Positions 44,490 through 52,907 are shown, counted from the first letter of the stretch. The stretch is DNA of 64,000 bases from Streptomyces bathyalis (GCF_015910445.1 NZ_CP048882.1:5577501-5641500); one strand, 5' to 3'. Notes: a model not told the origin generated them from the letters alone. Made by a program: numbers and translations.

Positions 44490-45644
44490 GTGGAGACCTA
44501 TGTGAGCAACCCCCTGCGGCAGTGCTCCGAGGACGAGCTCAGCCGCCGTACGAGCGCGAAGTGGCGTGTGCACCCCGCCGACGTGCTGCCGATGTGGATC
44601 GCGGAGATGGACGTGCCGCTGGCGCCTCCCGTCGCCGATGCCCTGCACGCCGCGGTCGACGCGGGAGACACCGGCTATGCGATGGGGGAGCCGTACAGGG
44701 AGGCACTGGACGGCTTCGCCGTGCGGCACTGGGGCTGGAGAGTGCCGCGGGAGCGGGCGGCGATCGTCCCCGATGTGATGGCCGGGGTCGTCGAGGTGCT
44801 CAAGCTGATCACTTCGCCGGGCGACGCCGTCGTCATCAACTCGCCCGTCTATCCGCCCTTCTACCAGTTCGTCTCGCACATGGACCGTCGCGTGGTGGAG
44901 GCGCCGCTGACCGCTGATGGCCGCCTGGATCCGGAAACCCTCGCCGCGGCGTTCCGTACGGGCGCGGACGGTGCGGGTGCGGCTGCGTATCTGCTGTGCA
45001 GTCCCCACAACCCGACCGGCACCGTCCACACCGCGGAGGAGCTGGCGGCGGCGACGGAGCTGGCGAACGCCAGCGGCGTACGCGTCGTCGCCGACGAGAT
45101 CCACGCACCGCTCGTGCTGCCCGGCGCCCGGCACATCCCCTACCTGTCGGTGCCCGGGACGGAGCGGGCCTTCTCGCTCATCTCGGCGTCCAAGGCGTGG
45201 AACCTGGCAGGGCTGAAGGCGGCGATGGCCGTCGCCGGCGAGGAGTCCGCCGACGAACTGGCCCGGATGCCCGAAGAGGTCAGCCACGGCCCCAGCCATC
45301 TGGGCGTCATCGGGCACGTGGCGGCGCTGCGGCACGGCGACGCCTGGCTGGAGGCGCTGCTCGCAGGACTGGACGAGAACCGCAGGCTGCTCGCCGGGCT
45401 GCTCAAGGAGCACATGCCGGAGGTGGGCTACCGCTCCCACGAGGGGACGTTCCTCGCGTGGCTGGACTGCCGCGCGCTGGGCCTCGGCGACGACCCGGCG
45501 GCCGCGTTCCTGGAACGGGGCCGTGTGGCGCTCATCCCCGGACCGGCGTTCGGCACCGGCGGCGCCGGATACGCGCGGCTCAACATTGCGACGTCGCCGG
45601 AGACCCTGGAGGAAGCGGTTCGGCGGATGGCGTCCGCCGTCTGA
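44490..45644 (+). CDS. PLP-dependent aminotransferase, PatB/MalY (C-S lyase) type
   Basis: A 384-residue fold-type I PLP enzyme of the MalY/PatB group, which mostly cleaves cystathionine or cysteine conjugates. Evidence: the N-terminal RTSAKWRVHPADVLPMWIAEMDVP motif region (in part), AYLLCSPHNPTGTVH, VVADEIHAPLVLPG and the PLP lysine in ISASKAWNLAGLK. The start is uncertain between an ATG at 44469 and GTGs at 44481, 44484 and 44490; I prefer 44490 because a TAGCGT box sits 7 bases before it, as in leaderless actinomycete promoters. A strong terminator follows. Confidence 0.87.
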   Translation: METYVSNPLRQCSEDELSRRTSAKWRVHPADVLPMWIAEMDVPLAPPVADALHAAVDAGDTGYAMGEPYREALDGFAVRHWGWRVPRERAAIVPDVMAGVVEVLKLITSPGDAVVINSPVYPPFYQFVSHMDRRVVEAPLTADGRLDPETLAAAFRTGADGAGAAAYLLCSPHNPTGTVHTAEELAAATELANASGVRVVADEIHAPLVLPGARHIPYLSVPGTERAFSLISASKAWNLAGLKAAMAVAGEESADELARMPEEVSHGPSHLGVIGHVAALRHGDAWLEALLAGLDENRRLLAGLLKEHMPEVGYRSHEGTFLAWLDCRALGLGDDPAAAFLERGRVALIPGPAFGTGGAGYARLNIATSPETLEEAVRRMASAV

Positions 45645-45682
45645 CGATCTGCCGTGTCCGGCGCCGCCGGACGGACCAGGCA

Positions 45683-45725
45683 GACGAAAGCTCCCCGTAC
45701 GGCGATCCGTACGGGGAGCTTCGTC
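45683..45725. terminator. Bidirectional terminator
   Basis: AGCTCCCCGTACGG (45689-45702) and CCGTACGGGGAGCT (45707-45720) pair perfectly over a CGAT loop, and GACGAA/TTCGTC extends the stem with one bulge. It serves the converging aminotransferase and secreted-protein genes. Confidence 0.85.
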
Positions 45726-45747
45726 ACCCCCCGTCAGCCCGGCAGGC

Positions 45748-46278
45748 TCAGCAACGCTTCGACGAGGCGCCGTTGTTGGGCAGCGGGTCGCCCGCCTTGC
45801 GGACGGAACCCACGGCGGCGGTGCACTCGGAGACCGTGTCCGTGCCGTAGGACCAGAACTCCTGGCCCGTGGTGTTCAGCCAGGACCTGCCGCCGAGCAC
45901 CTCGTCCTGGGAGTAGCTGTAGACCGCCGCGGTGACGTCGTAGTCGCCGGCGGTCTCACGGAAGCTCTCCCAGACCCACACGTAGCTGTAGTTCTCCGCG
46001 CAGTCCGGCGAGTAGAACTGCTTGACCGAGGCGATGGTGACGCCGCCGCGCTTGACGTACCCGGTGGTGCCGATCTGGTACGCGTCGTCACAGACGTCGG
46101 CGGCCTCGGCCGCCCTGCTGTTCGGGTTGCCCTTGGCGGAGGGCGCGGTGGACTTGGCCGCGCTGCGCTCGGACGGCTTGGGTGCGGGCCCGCTGCCTGC
46201 GTAGGCGGCTCCCGCCGGGACCGCAAGCATCGCGCAGGTCAGCGCGGCGATCGCGGTCTTGGCGTAACGAATACGCAT
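45748..46278 (-). CDS. Small secreted protein of unknown function
   Basis: A 176-residue exported protein. Signal peptide: RIRYAKTAIAALTCAMLAVPAGAAYA, cut after AYA. A Ser/Ala/Pro-rich spacer follows, then a domain of about 110 residues with four cysteines (VCDDAYQIGTTGY, SPDCAENYSYVWVWESF, VSECTAAVG and the final KRC), probably two disulfides. The central YSPDCAENYSYVW segment loosely recalls small Streptomyces secreted DUF2690-like proteins, but I cannot assign it. The ATG at 46278 starts the signal peptide. Confidence 0.75.
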   Translation of the reverse strand: MRIRYAKTAIAALTCAMLAVPAGAAYAGSGPAPKPSERSAAKSTAPSAKGNPNSRAAEAADVCDDAYQIGTTGYVKRGGVTIASVKQFYSPDCAENYSYVWVWESFRETAGDYDVTAAVYSYSQDEVLGGRSWLNTTGQEFWSYGTDTVSECTAAVGSVRKAGDPLPNNGASSKRC

Positions 46279-46631
46279 TACTCCCCCTCTTGTGTTGCAA
46301 ACCATGACTCATCAGGACACAGGATCCTTGTGGGCTATTGCCCTGAAGAATCCGACATCCAGAAAGACACCCGGAGTGGCCGAGGGGTTGTACGGGACTT
46401 TCAGCCGGCCCACTCGGCGCCCCTGTCGTGACGCTCAACGGCCCGTTCCCGCCGTGCTGATGGGTTGCTCCACGACGGGACGCGGCTCAAGTTCGCTGAC
46501 AGGCGGGGGAGTTGCGCTCGGTACGAGGTTGCCGACCGGTGGAAGGGAGGGCGGCGAGGGGGTTCGGGGCGCTCCGCCTGCCGGAGGGTGAGCCGCCGGG
46601 CCGGTGCGTTGCCCGGCCGGTGCCGCCGGGA
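46279..46631. other. Intergenic region
   Basis: No gene is supported here. The part near 46290-46370 is AT-richer and probably contains the promoter of the secreted-protein gene; the rest shows only low-complexity open frames. Confidence 0.5.
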
Positions 46632-46664
46632 GGGCGGCGCTCCGTGTGCACCAGAGCGCCGCCC
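46632..46664 (-). terminator. Terminator of the Clp-N gene
   Basis: GGGCGGCGCTC (46632-46642) pairs perfectly with GAGCGCCGCCC (46654-46664), 14 bases after the stop of the minus-strand gene. Confidence 0.7.
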
Positions 46665-46677
46665 CGCCCGGCCTGCG

Positions 46678-47328
46678 TCACGCCGCCGGCCGCAGATCCG
46701 CGAGGACGCGGTCGCGCATCTCCTTCGGTGCCACCCCGAGCTGCTGGAACAGCCCCTGCGAGATCTTGTCGTCCCCGCGCAGCAGCGCCAGCACGAGGTG
46801 TTCCACGCCGATGCGGCGGTCCCTGCGCGCGATCGCTTCCCGCAACGACAGTTCGAGTGCCTTCTTCGCCCGGCCGGTGAAGCGGATGTGCCCCGAAGGC
46901 CCGGGGACGGCTGCCGGTACGCCCAAGCTGCCCGCGCTCTCGGGGCGAACACGCTTGAGGAAGCGGCGCCTTCGGGGCGCGCCCGCCTCGGGGTCGCGCG
47001 CCGGGGTGTCCAACGCTCCGTCCCCGAAGGCGTTTTCGGCCCGTCGGCGGATCTCGTCCAGGTCGATGCCGAGCGCCTTGAGTGCTTCCGCGTCCTGTGG
47101 CCCCAGCGCGTCACTCCCGGCGCCTCCGACGACGCCGGAGACCGCGGTGCGGCAGCTCTCCGCGCTGACGCCGAGCCGGACGAGCGTGGCGGCTCCCGGC
47201 TGTTCGGGCAGGCGCAGGGCGGCGAGGAGAAGGTGCTCCGTGCCGATCCAGTCGTGGCCGAGACTCCGCGCCTCCTCCTGAGCTCCCACGACGACCTCCC
47301 GTGCCTGCCGGCTGAAACGTTCGAACAT
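46678..47328 (-). CDS. Clp amino-terminal domain protein
   Basis: A 216-residue protein built from two Clp-N repeat regions without the AAA+ ATPase of ClpC. The first unit is FERFSRQAREVVVGAQEEAR with HDWIGTEHLLLAAL; the second is HIRFTGRAKKALELSLREAIA with RIGVEHLVLALLRGDD. Between them is an Arg/Pro-rich linker (about 105-140). Such proteins are thought to be adaptor-like or regulatory partners of the Clp system, or to sense ligands; the role is not known. It is coupled to the HTH gene 6 bases upstream, and this pair is widespread in Streptomyces. Confidence 0.86.
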   Translation of the reverse strand: MFERFSRQAREVVVGAQEEARSLGHDWIGTEHLLLAALRLPEQPGAATLVRLGVSAESCRTAVSGVVGGAGSDALGPQDAEALKALGIDLDEIRRRAENAFGDGALDTPARDPEAGAPRRRRFLKRVRPESAGSLGVPAAVPGPSGHIRFTGRAKKALELSLREAIARRDRRIGVEHLVLALLRGDDKISQGLFQQLGVAPKEMRDRVLADLRPAA

Positions 47329-47334
47329 CGCCGC

Positions 47335-47559
47335 CTACCTCCTCGCGTGCTTCTTGTGTACGGCCTGCCGGCTCACGCCGAGCGCGGCCCCGATCTCGTC
47401 CCAGGACCAGCCCTGGGCGCGGGCGTTGTCGACCTGGAGTGCCTCCAGGCGTTCGGTCAGCCGCCTCAGTGCCGCGACCGCCCGCAGTCCTACGCGGGGA
47501 TCGCTGTTCAGGGCGGCCTCGGCTGTGTCCACTGCTTCACGTGCGTCCGATGCGGCCAT
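47335..47559 (-). CDS. Small helix-turn-helix protein paired with the Clp-N gene
   Basis: A 74-residue protein: an N-terminal helical part (LNSDPRVGLRAVAALRRLTERLEALQVDNA) and a C-terminal helix-turn-helix (WSWDEIGAALGVSRQAVHKKHA) that ends the protein. The promoter reads TTGACA-17-CTAGGT and the ATG is about 7 bases after it, so the message is likely leaderless. Two matching palindromes overlap this promoter, which suggests autorepression. Confidence 0.85.
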   Translation of the reverse strand: MAASDAREAVDTAEAALNSDPRVGLRAVAALRRLTERLEALQVDNARAQGWSWDEIGAALGVSRQAVHKKHARR

Positions 47560-47560
47560 G

Positions 47561-47607
47561 TTGTCAACCTAGGATGACAAGCCTCGTTCTGTCAATCAAT
47601 ATTGACA
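47561..47607 (-). promoter_or_regulatory. Promoter with two TTGTCA-type operators
   Basis: Operator 1 is TTGTCA-n8-TGACAA (47561-47580), touching the HTH start codon; operator 2 is TGTCAAT-CAAT-ATTGACA (47590-47607). Read on the minus strand, operator 2 supplies the TTGACA -35 and operator 1 overlaps the CTAGGT -10. A dimer bound to both would close the promoter. Confidence 0.7.
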
Positions 47608-47715
47608 ATCTGATGGGACGGGCGCTGATTCACGGGACGGTGTGCGGTCCGGTGGCTCTAGCATGGAGTGAAGGCAGTCGGATGTATTGAAACAATCGCC
47701 GGACGAGGAGCAGTT

Positions 47716-48333
47716 GTGCCGAAGCAGGTGGATCACGACGCGCGCAGGACGGCGATCGCCCAGGCGCTGTGGAGGGTCGCGCGCGTGCGTGGGCTGGAGC
47801 GGGTGAGCCTGCGCGAGGTGGCCACCGAGGCGGAGATGTCGCTGGGGCAGCTGCAGCACTACTTCGCCAACAGGCAGGACCTGATGAAGTTCGCCATGGA
47901 GTTCATGAGCCGCAAGAACGTGGAGCGCGTCACCGAGCGGCTCATCACGGTGGGCGGCACGGAACACACGGCCAGGCTCCGCGCGATCGTCATGGAGATG
48001 CTGCCGATCGACGAAGACGCCCGCGTGGGAAGCCTGTTGAACATCGACTTCCTGCTGGAGGCCGCTCGCAACGACGATCTGCGTGATCACGTGAAGCAGC
48101 GGACGGCCGCCCTCCGGGGGCTGCTGGAGGGGCAGATCGCGCTGGCCGTCCAGGCCGGTGACATCTCTGCCGATCGCGACGCCCGCACCGAGGCGGCGCT
48201 GCTCATCGGCCTCGCCGACGGGCTGCGCACCCACTTCCATCTCGGTACGCACACCGCCGACGAGGTGGTGTCGCTGATGGAGCAGCACCTGGCGCGGCTG
48301 TTCGGCGGCCCCGGCGAAGAGAAGCGGCGTTGA
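47716..48333 (+). CDS. TetR-family transcriptional regulator
   Basis: A 205-residue repressor with an N-terminal TetR helix-turn-helix (LERVSLREVATEAEMSLGQLQHYFANRQDLM) and a BetI-like C-terminal ligand domain (LLNIDFLLEAARNDDLRDHV, ALLIGLADGLRTHFHLG). The GTG at 47716 follows GAGGAG. The membrane-protein gene starting at 48541 is the likely target, given the promoter immediately after this gene. Confidence 0.85.
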   Translation: MPKQVDHDARRTAIAQALWRVARVRGLERVSLREVATEAEMSLGQLQHYFANRQDLMKFAMEFMSRKNVERVTERLITVGGTEHTARLRAIVMEMLPIDEDARVGSLLNIDFLLEAARNDDLRDHVKQRTAALRGLLEGQIALAVQAGDISADRDARTEAALLIGLADGLRTHFHLGTHTADEVVSLMEQHLARLFGGPGEEKRR

Positions 48334-48358
48334 TTCAAGTCAACTGTCTTGCTACGTT
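48330..48358 (+). promoter_or_regulatory. Promoter upstream of the VC0807-type membrane protein
   Basis: TTGATT (48330-48335), 17 bases, TACGTT (48353-48358), a near-consensus housekeeping promoter in an AT-rich pocket starting at the stop codon of the TetR gene. The message would carry a leader of about 175 bases. Confidence 0.55.
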
Positions 48359-48540
48359 GTTTCCATACAAGCGACCTGAAAAGAGGCCGCGATGACGGAG
48401 CAACGGCACCTCCCGCTGTGTCCCGCCCATGCGCCCGGCGACCGCACCGTGTCGCGCGCCGGGTGCGGCGGACACGCGTCAAGCGACGCCGGAGGCCGCC
48501 ACCGCTCACGGTGCGGCGACACCGAGACCGGAGGTACGAC

Positions 48541-49317
48541 ATGTCCAGCCACCCCACTGTCCAGAGCCCCGCACACCCGGCCGGCACCGCCTCGGCAGAC
48601 GGCAGCCGCAACGACGCGGGCGGCGGCACCGCCCCCGGCTCCGCTGCCGCCGAGCCGGAGGGCACCGCACCCGTCGCCACCGTCCGGCCCCTGGCGGTGA
48701 TCGCTTCCATCGCCCCGGACATCGGTCTGCCCCTGGCCGGCTATTACGGCCTCCACATGCTCGGAGCCGGCGACCAGGGCGCGCTGCTGACCGCCACCGG
48801 ACTCGCAGGGTCGCGCGTCGCGTGGAGCGCGGTCCGCGACCGCACCCTGAACCTGTTCGCCACGGTCATACTCGTCGCCTTCGGTGTCGGGACCGTCCTC
48901 ACCCTCGTCAGCGGAGACACGGAATTCCTCCTGCTGAAGAACTCGTTCACCACCGGCGCGATCGGCCTGGTCTTCCTGGCCACGGTCCTGTGGGGCCGTC
49001 CGCTCACGCTGGCGGCCGCGGAGAGCTTCAACCCCGCCCGTGGCGCCGAGTTCCGCGAGCAGTACCGCACCGACCCGCGAGTGCGCCGCGGGCACCGCCT
49101 CTCCTCCGCCGTCTGGGGTGCCGGACTGCTGCTGGAGGCCCTGGTCCGGGTGCCGCTGGTGCACCTGCTCCCGGTCAGCGTGATGGTCGGTCTCAGCGAA
49201 GCCCTCATGATCGCCACCTTGGCCGGCCTCACGACGTGGAATGTCTGCTACGTACGGCTGGCCCGCCGTCGCCGCTCAAGGGCTCTCACGGCGGAGCGGG
49301 CCGCCACCGCGGGCTGA
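48541..49317 (+). CDS. VC0807-family integral membrane protein
   Basis: A 258-residue membrane protein with about five to six helices (IASIAPDIGLPLAGYYGLHML; LFATVILVAFGVGTVLTLV; GAIGLVFLATVLWG; two more at the C-terminus) and the family segment FNPARGAEFREQYRTDP. The first 48 residues are Pro/Ala/Gly-rich and cytoplasmic. The function of this family is not known. GGAGG precedes the ATG at 48541. Likely under the adjacent TetR repressor. Confidence 0.82.
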   Translation: MSSHPTVQSPAHPAGTASADGSRNDAGGGTAPGSAAAEPEGTAPVATVRPLAVIASIAPDIGLPLAGYYGLHMLGAGDQGALLTATGLAGSRVAWSAVRDRTLNLFATVILVAFGVGTVLTLVSGDTEFLLLKNSFTTGAIGLVFLATVLWGRPLTLAAAESFNPARGAEFREQYRTDPRVRRGHRLSSAVWGAGLLLEALVRVPLVHLLPVSVMVGLSEALMIATLAGLTTWNVCYVRLARRRRSRALTAERAATAG

Positions 49318-49861
49318 ACGCTCCGGCTCCGGCCCGCCTACGTCGGGCGCCTCGTATCCGGCGCCGGAGACCACGCCGGTGAACCCTGCGGCGCCACCGG
49401 GCAGTTGGGAGAGTCGCCGCGCGAATCGCACAGCGCCGATCACGGTTCCGGCACCGTCCGGCACCAGGAGCGCGGTGCAGGAGCAAACGGCGGGACCGGC
49501 CCGGCAAATCCGGCGGCCGGCTCGGCGAGCGCCCGTCGCGACCCATGGGCCGGGAGAGGGGCCGGAGAGCGCACCGCGAGCAACTGTCCGCCGGGAAAGC
49601 CCTGTTGGCCTCATCCACCGGCGCGGACGCTGTGCGCGGGCGTCGCCTCAGGACGGAGGCCCGGCCGACCGCGGCCGTCGGTGAACCGCGCGTCGAGGAC
49701 GGATGCGGGACCGTCCAGGCCGTCACCCCTGGTCGGGCAGGAGCGCCGGAGTCGGCAGGCCGACGGCCCGGCAGGCAGACGTCCCGTCGGATGACATGGC
49801 TTCAGGGGCCGCAGGAATTGCGCCCGGCGCCCGCTTCCGGGCGCCTCCTCGGGCATGTTGA
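49318..49861. other. Intergenic region without a supported gene
   Basis: This 544-base stretch between the membrane-protein gene and the tRNA genes has open frames in several phases, but all are Pro/Arg/Ala-rich and lack start context or family likeness. Apart from the hairpin at 49826-49845 I see nothing specific in it. Confidence 0.55.
49826..49845 (-). terminator. Hairpin downstream of tRNA-CAU
   Basis: GGCGCCCG (49826-49833) pairs with CGGGCGCC (49838-49845), 16 bases past the 3' end of the minus-strand tRNA. No T tract. Confidence 0.5.
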
Positions 49862-49935
49862 GTGGGGCGGGTGGGACTCGAACCCACGGCCGACGGATTA
49901 TGAGTCCGCTGCTCTAACCGGCTGAGCTACCGCCC
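49862..49935 (-). tRNA. tRNA with CAU anticodon (elongator Met, or Ile2)
   Basis: A 74-base cloverleaf: acceptor GGGGCGG/CCGCCCC with discriminator A, D-arm AGCTCAGCCGGTTAGAGC, anticodon loop CTCATAA, T-arm GTGGGTTCGAGTCCCAC. CCA is not encoded. A CAU anticodon is shared by elongator Met and the lysidine-modified Ile tRNA; the initiator is excluded by the paired first base. Met is the default call. Confidence 0.9.
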
Positions 49936-50090
49936 CGTTCGCCGGGTCACGCACATGTGTGCGCGCCGCGTCTGCCGCAGCATAGCTGCTCATACGATCT
50001 CCCGCCCCTGCCGGGTGGTGCCGTACGGGAGGGAGGACTACGGGCACCCGGTGATCGGTTCCCGCCCGCCCCAACGGACTTGCCCGGCAA

Positions 50091-50118
50091 AGAAAAAGAG
50101 CCCCGGGGAGGGCTCTTT
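50091..50118 (-). terminator. Rho-independent terminator of tRNA-Asn
   Basis: AAAGAGCCC (50095-50103) pairs with GGGCTCTTT (50110-50118); on the minus strand the stem is followed by T-rich sequence (TTTTTC), a classical intrinsic terminator just after tRNA-Asn. Confidence 0.85.
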
Positions 50119-50124
50119 CGGTTG

Positions 50125-50197
50125 CTCCCGCGACTGGACTCGAACCAGTAACCTGCCGGTTAACAGCCGGCTGCTCTGCCGATTGAGCTACACGGGA
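50125..50197 (-). tRNA. tRNA-Asn (GUU)
   Basis: A 73-base cloverleaf: acceptor TCCCGTG/CGCGGGA (one G-T pair) with discriminator G, D-arm AGCTCAATCGGCAGAGC, anticodon loop CTGTTAA, T-arm ACTGGTTCGAGTCCAGT. The typical Asn tRNA of actinomycetes. Confidence 0.96.
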
Positions 50198-50355
50198 ATG
50201 CGCTGCTCGGACGCGCCCACTTGGTCATGGGCCGCGTTCCTTGGCCGCGGGCATACATTAGCGCATGCCAGGGGGTACTCCGAAATCGGTATCGGTTCGG
50301 CCTCGCGTCCGCGGGTAACCGATGGAACCGAGAGATCCGAGAGAAGGGTGGAGCC

Positions 50356-50655
50356 ATGCGCTACCGGCTCACGTTCGTTGCTGGACTGGCCGTCGGGTAC
50401 GTGTTCGGTACGCGTGCCGGCCGCGAGCGCTACGAGCGGCTGCGGCTGACGGCACAGCGCCTGTCCGAGAATCCCGCCGTGCGCAACGCCACCGAGAGCG
50501 CGGCGCAGACCGGCCGTGAAGCCGCGTCCAAAGCGGCCGGGATCGTGACGGAGAAGGTCGGTCACCGGCTGCCGGAATCGGTCAGCGAGCGGGTCCGCTC
50601 GCTCCGCGACCACAGGACCCCCATGGACGACGACTGGGGCTCCGGCAGCAAGTAG
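50356..50655 (+). CDS. Small YtxH-like protein
   Basis: A 99-residue protein: a short N-terminal hydrophobic segment (RLTFVAGLAVGYVFGTRAG), then an amphipathic helix region (RERYERLRLTAQRLSENPAV, VTEKVGHRLPESVSERVRSL) and an acidic tail. This matches actinobacterial YtxH-domain proteins of unknown, possibly envelope-stress, function. The ATG at 50356 has a GGTGGAG site. A strong terminator follows. Confidence 0.78.
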   Translation: MRYRLTFVAGLAVGYVFGTRAGRERYERLRLTAQRLSENPAVRNATESAAQTGREAASKAAGIVTEKVGHRLPESVSERVRSLRDHRTPMDDDWGSGSK

Positions 50656-50674
50656 CCCGTACGGAAGAGCGCCG

Positions 50675-50713
50675 CGGTGGGCGGGCGGAACACACTGTTC
50701 CGCCCGCCCACCG
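50675..50713. terminator. Bidirectional terminator
   Basis: An 18-base perfect stem (50675-50692 with 50696-50713) and a CAC loop lie between the YtxH-like gene and the converging LigD-type gene. Confidence 0.85.
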
Positions 50714-50778
50714 TCGTGTGCGGACGGCGCTGTGGATCCGGATCCCTCCCCGGCGCGCCGGAGCGAAGGTGACGTCGC

Positions 50779-51669
50779 TCAGGAGCCCGGAACCGGCCGG
50801 ACCAGACCGGGATCGAGCAGCGGGGCCATCAGATCCCCGTTGTTCTCCAGCCGCAGGGGCAGTTGTTCGGCCAGGAAGACCAACTCTTCCGCGCTTCTCG
50901 CCGCGCTCAGCTCCTCCCAGGTCAGCGGGGTGGAGACGCTGGGCTGCTGCTTGGCGCGGAGCGTGTAGGGGGCGGCGGTGGTCTTGGCGGCGGCGTTCTG
51001 CGAGTGGTCGACGAAGACCTTGCGGGGGCGCAGCGCCCTCGCCATCTTGCTGAGCGCCAGATCGGGCATGGCCGCCTCGGCCTCCAGGGCGATCTTCTTC
51101 GCGTACGCGGAGACCGCCGAGGACGAGGTGACCTCGACCGGTGCCAGCAGATGCAGCCCCTTGCCGCCGGAGGTCTTCGGGAGCACAGTGATGTCGTCCG
51201 ACGCGAGCCGTTCCCGCAGCCAGAGTGCGACGGTGCGGCACTCGAGGACGCCGGCTCCCGGGCCGGGGTCGAGGTCAAAGACGAGCCGGTCCGCCCGTGC
51301 CTCGTGTTCGACGCGCCACTGAGGGGTGTGCAGCTCCAGCCCGGCGAGATTCGCCGCCCACACGAGGGTGGCGAGATCGTGGATGAGTACCTGGTGCAGC
51401 GGGGTGCTGCTGACCTGGGTGATCTCGTGGACGGTCACCCAGTCAGGGGCGCCGGGCGGCACGTTCTTGGCGAAGAAGGCTGCGGAGTCCACACCGTCGG
51501 GATACCGCAGGAAGGAGACGGGGCGACCCCGCAGATGCGGGAGAAGCGCCTCCGCGACGGTCACGTAATAGTGCAGTGCCTCACCTTTGGTGAATCCGGT
51601 GGCCGGATAGAGCACCTTGTCGAGATTGCTGAGAGCGAGACGGCGGCCCTCGACCTCCGTGTACGGCAT
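50779..51669 (-). CDS. Stand-alone LigD polymerase/primase domain (NHEJ)
   Basis: A 296-residue archaeo-eukaryotic-primase-type polymerase that fills and extends ends during non-homologous end joining. Start VEGRRLALSNLDKVLYP; catalytic Asp pair in RLVFDLDPGPG; LPKTSGGKGLHLLAPV with the conserved His; KVFVDHSQNAAAKTTAAPYTLRA near the end. It has neither the ligase nor the phosphoesterase domain of full-length LigD, so a separate ligase is required. It is divergent from ku with a gap of only 30 bases, so the two are probably co-expressed. Confidence 0.92.
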   Translation of the reverse strand: MPYTEVEGRRLALSNLDKVLYPATGFTKGEALHYYVTVAEALLPHLRGRPVSFLRYPDGVDSAAFFAKNVPPGAPDWVTVHEITQVSSTPLHQVLIHDLATLVWAANLAGLELHTPQWRVEHEARADRLVFDLDPGPGAGVLECRTVALWLRERLASDDITVLPKTSGGKGLHLLAPVEVTSSSAVSAYAKKIALEAEAAMPDLALSKMARALRPRKVFVDHSQNAAAKTTAAPYTLRAKQQPSVSTPLTWEELSAARSAEELVFLAEQLPLRLENNGDLMAPLLDPGLVRPVPGS

Positions 51670-51699
51670 ACCCTGAGAGTCCCATAGAAGGGACGAACC

Positions 51700-52818
51700 A
51701 TGCGATCCATCTGGAAAGGGTCCATTTCCTTCGGGCTGGTCTCCATACCGATCAAGGTGGTTTCGGCCACCGAGAGCCACAGCGTCTCCTTCCACCAGGT
51801 GCACACGGCCGACGGCGGCCGCATCCGCTACCGCAAGGTGTGCGAGCTGGAGGAGCGGGAGGTGCCGCGGGAGGAGATAGGCAAGGGATTCGAGACCGGC
51901 GACGGCACGACCGTGCAACTGACGGACACCGACCTGGCGGCGCTGCCGCTGCCGACCGCCAAGACCGTGGAGATCCTGGGCTTCGTCCCCTCGGAGGACG
52001 TGGATCCGATCCAGCTCGACCGCTCGTACTACCTCGCAGGTGACGGCCGCTCCGCGACCAAGCCGTACGCGCTGCTGCGGGAGGCGCTGAAGCGCTCGGG
52101 CAAGGTGGCGGTCGGCAAGCTGGCCATGCGCGGGCGGGAGAGCCTCGGGCTGCTGCGCGTGTACGAGAACGTGATCGCGCTGCACACCATGCTCTGGCCT
52201 GAGGAGATCCGTTCCGTCAGCGGCGTCGCGCCCGAGGAGGACGTCACGATCCGTGACGCGGAGCTGGATCTCGCGGACACCCTGATGGAGACGCTGGGGG
52301 AGCTGGACTGGTCGGAGCTGCACGACGAGTACAGGGAAGCCGTGGAACAGCTCGTCACGGCCAAGATGGAGGGCGTCGACACCTCGGCGGCGGGCAAGGA
52401 AGCGGCAGCGGCCCCCGGCAAGGGGCAGGTCGTGGACCTCATGGCCGTGCTGGAGAGCAGTGTGCAGGCAGCCCGGCAGTCCAGGGGGGAGGGCGGCGAG
52501 GCGGCGGCACCTGACGCCACGGTGCACGAGCTGTCGAAGCAGCGGGGGACCAAGAAGTCCGCCGGTACGAAGAAGGCCCCCGCGAAGAGCGCGGCGAAGA
52601 AGACCTCGGGAGCGAAGAAGACCGCTGCCAAGAAGACGCCGGCCACGGCGAAGAAGGCGGCGTCGAAGACGGCGGCGAGGCCGGCCGCGAAGAAGACCGC
52701 CGCGGCGAAGAAGACCACGGCGGCGGCGAAGAAGGCCGCCGGGACGAAGAAGCCCGCCGCGAAGAGCACGGCGAAGACGGCCGCGAAGAAGCCCGCACGC
52801 GCGAGGAAGTCCGCCTAG
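51700..52818 (+). CDS. ku: Ku protein with a long Lys/Ala-rich tail
   Basis: A DNA-end-binding homodimer of bacterial NHEJ. The Ku core (1-260) starts MRSIWKGSISFGLVSIPIKV, with RYRKVCELEEREV and LDRSYYLAGDG further in and the ring-forming middle MLWPEEIR. After LMAVLESSVQAAR comes a tail of about 100 residues composed of AAKKTA/KKAPAKS repeats, similar to histone H1 tails. Such basic extensions occur in Streptomyces and mycobacterial Ku and aid DNA binding. Total 372 residues. Partner of the divergent polymerase-domain protein. Confidence 0.95.
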   Translation: MRSIWKGSISFGLVSIPIKVVSATESHSVSFHQVHTADGGRIRYRKVCELEEREVPREEIGKGFETGDGTTVQLTDTDLAALPLPTAKTVEILGFVPSEDVDPIQLDRSYYLAGDGRSATKPYALLREALKRSGKVAVGKLAMRGRESLGLLRVYENVIALHTMLWPEEIRSVSGVAPEEDVTIRDAELDLADTLMETLGELDWSELHDEYREAVEQLVTAKMEGVDTSAAGKEAAAAPGKGQVVDLMAVLESSVQAARQSRGEGGEAAAPDATVHELSKQRGTKKSAGTKKAPAKSAAKKTSGAKKTAAKKTPATAKKAASKTAARPAAKKTAAAKKTTAAAKKAAGTKKPAAKSTAKTAAKKPARARKSA

Positions 52819-52907
52819 GAGCCGCCGCTGCCGCCCGAGTGGCGAGAGTGTGGCGCAGGGCGGGCGAGCCCTCGGCATTGTGGGCACTGTCATGGCGTGA
52901 CTAGTCT

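Noticed and set aside
49241..49925. Overlapping open frames in the gap before the tRNA genes
   Set aside because: All are Pro/Arg/Ala-rich without start context; one even runs into the tRNA gene.
49862..50197. tRNA genes as integration sites for a mobile element
   Set aside because: No integrase, no direct repeat of a tRNA 3' end and no atypical composition were found nearby.
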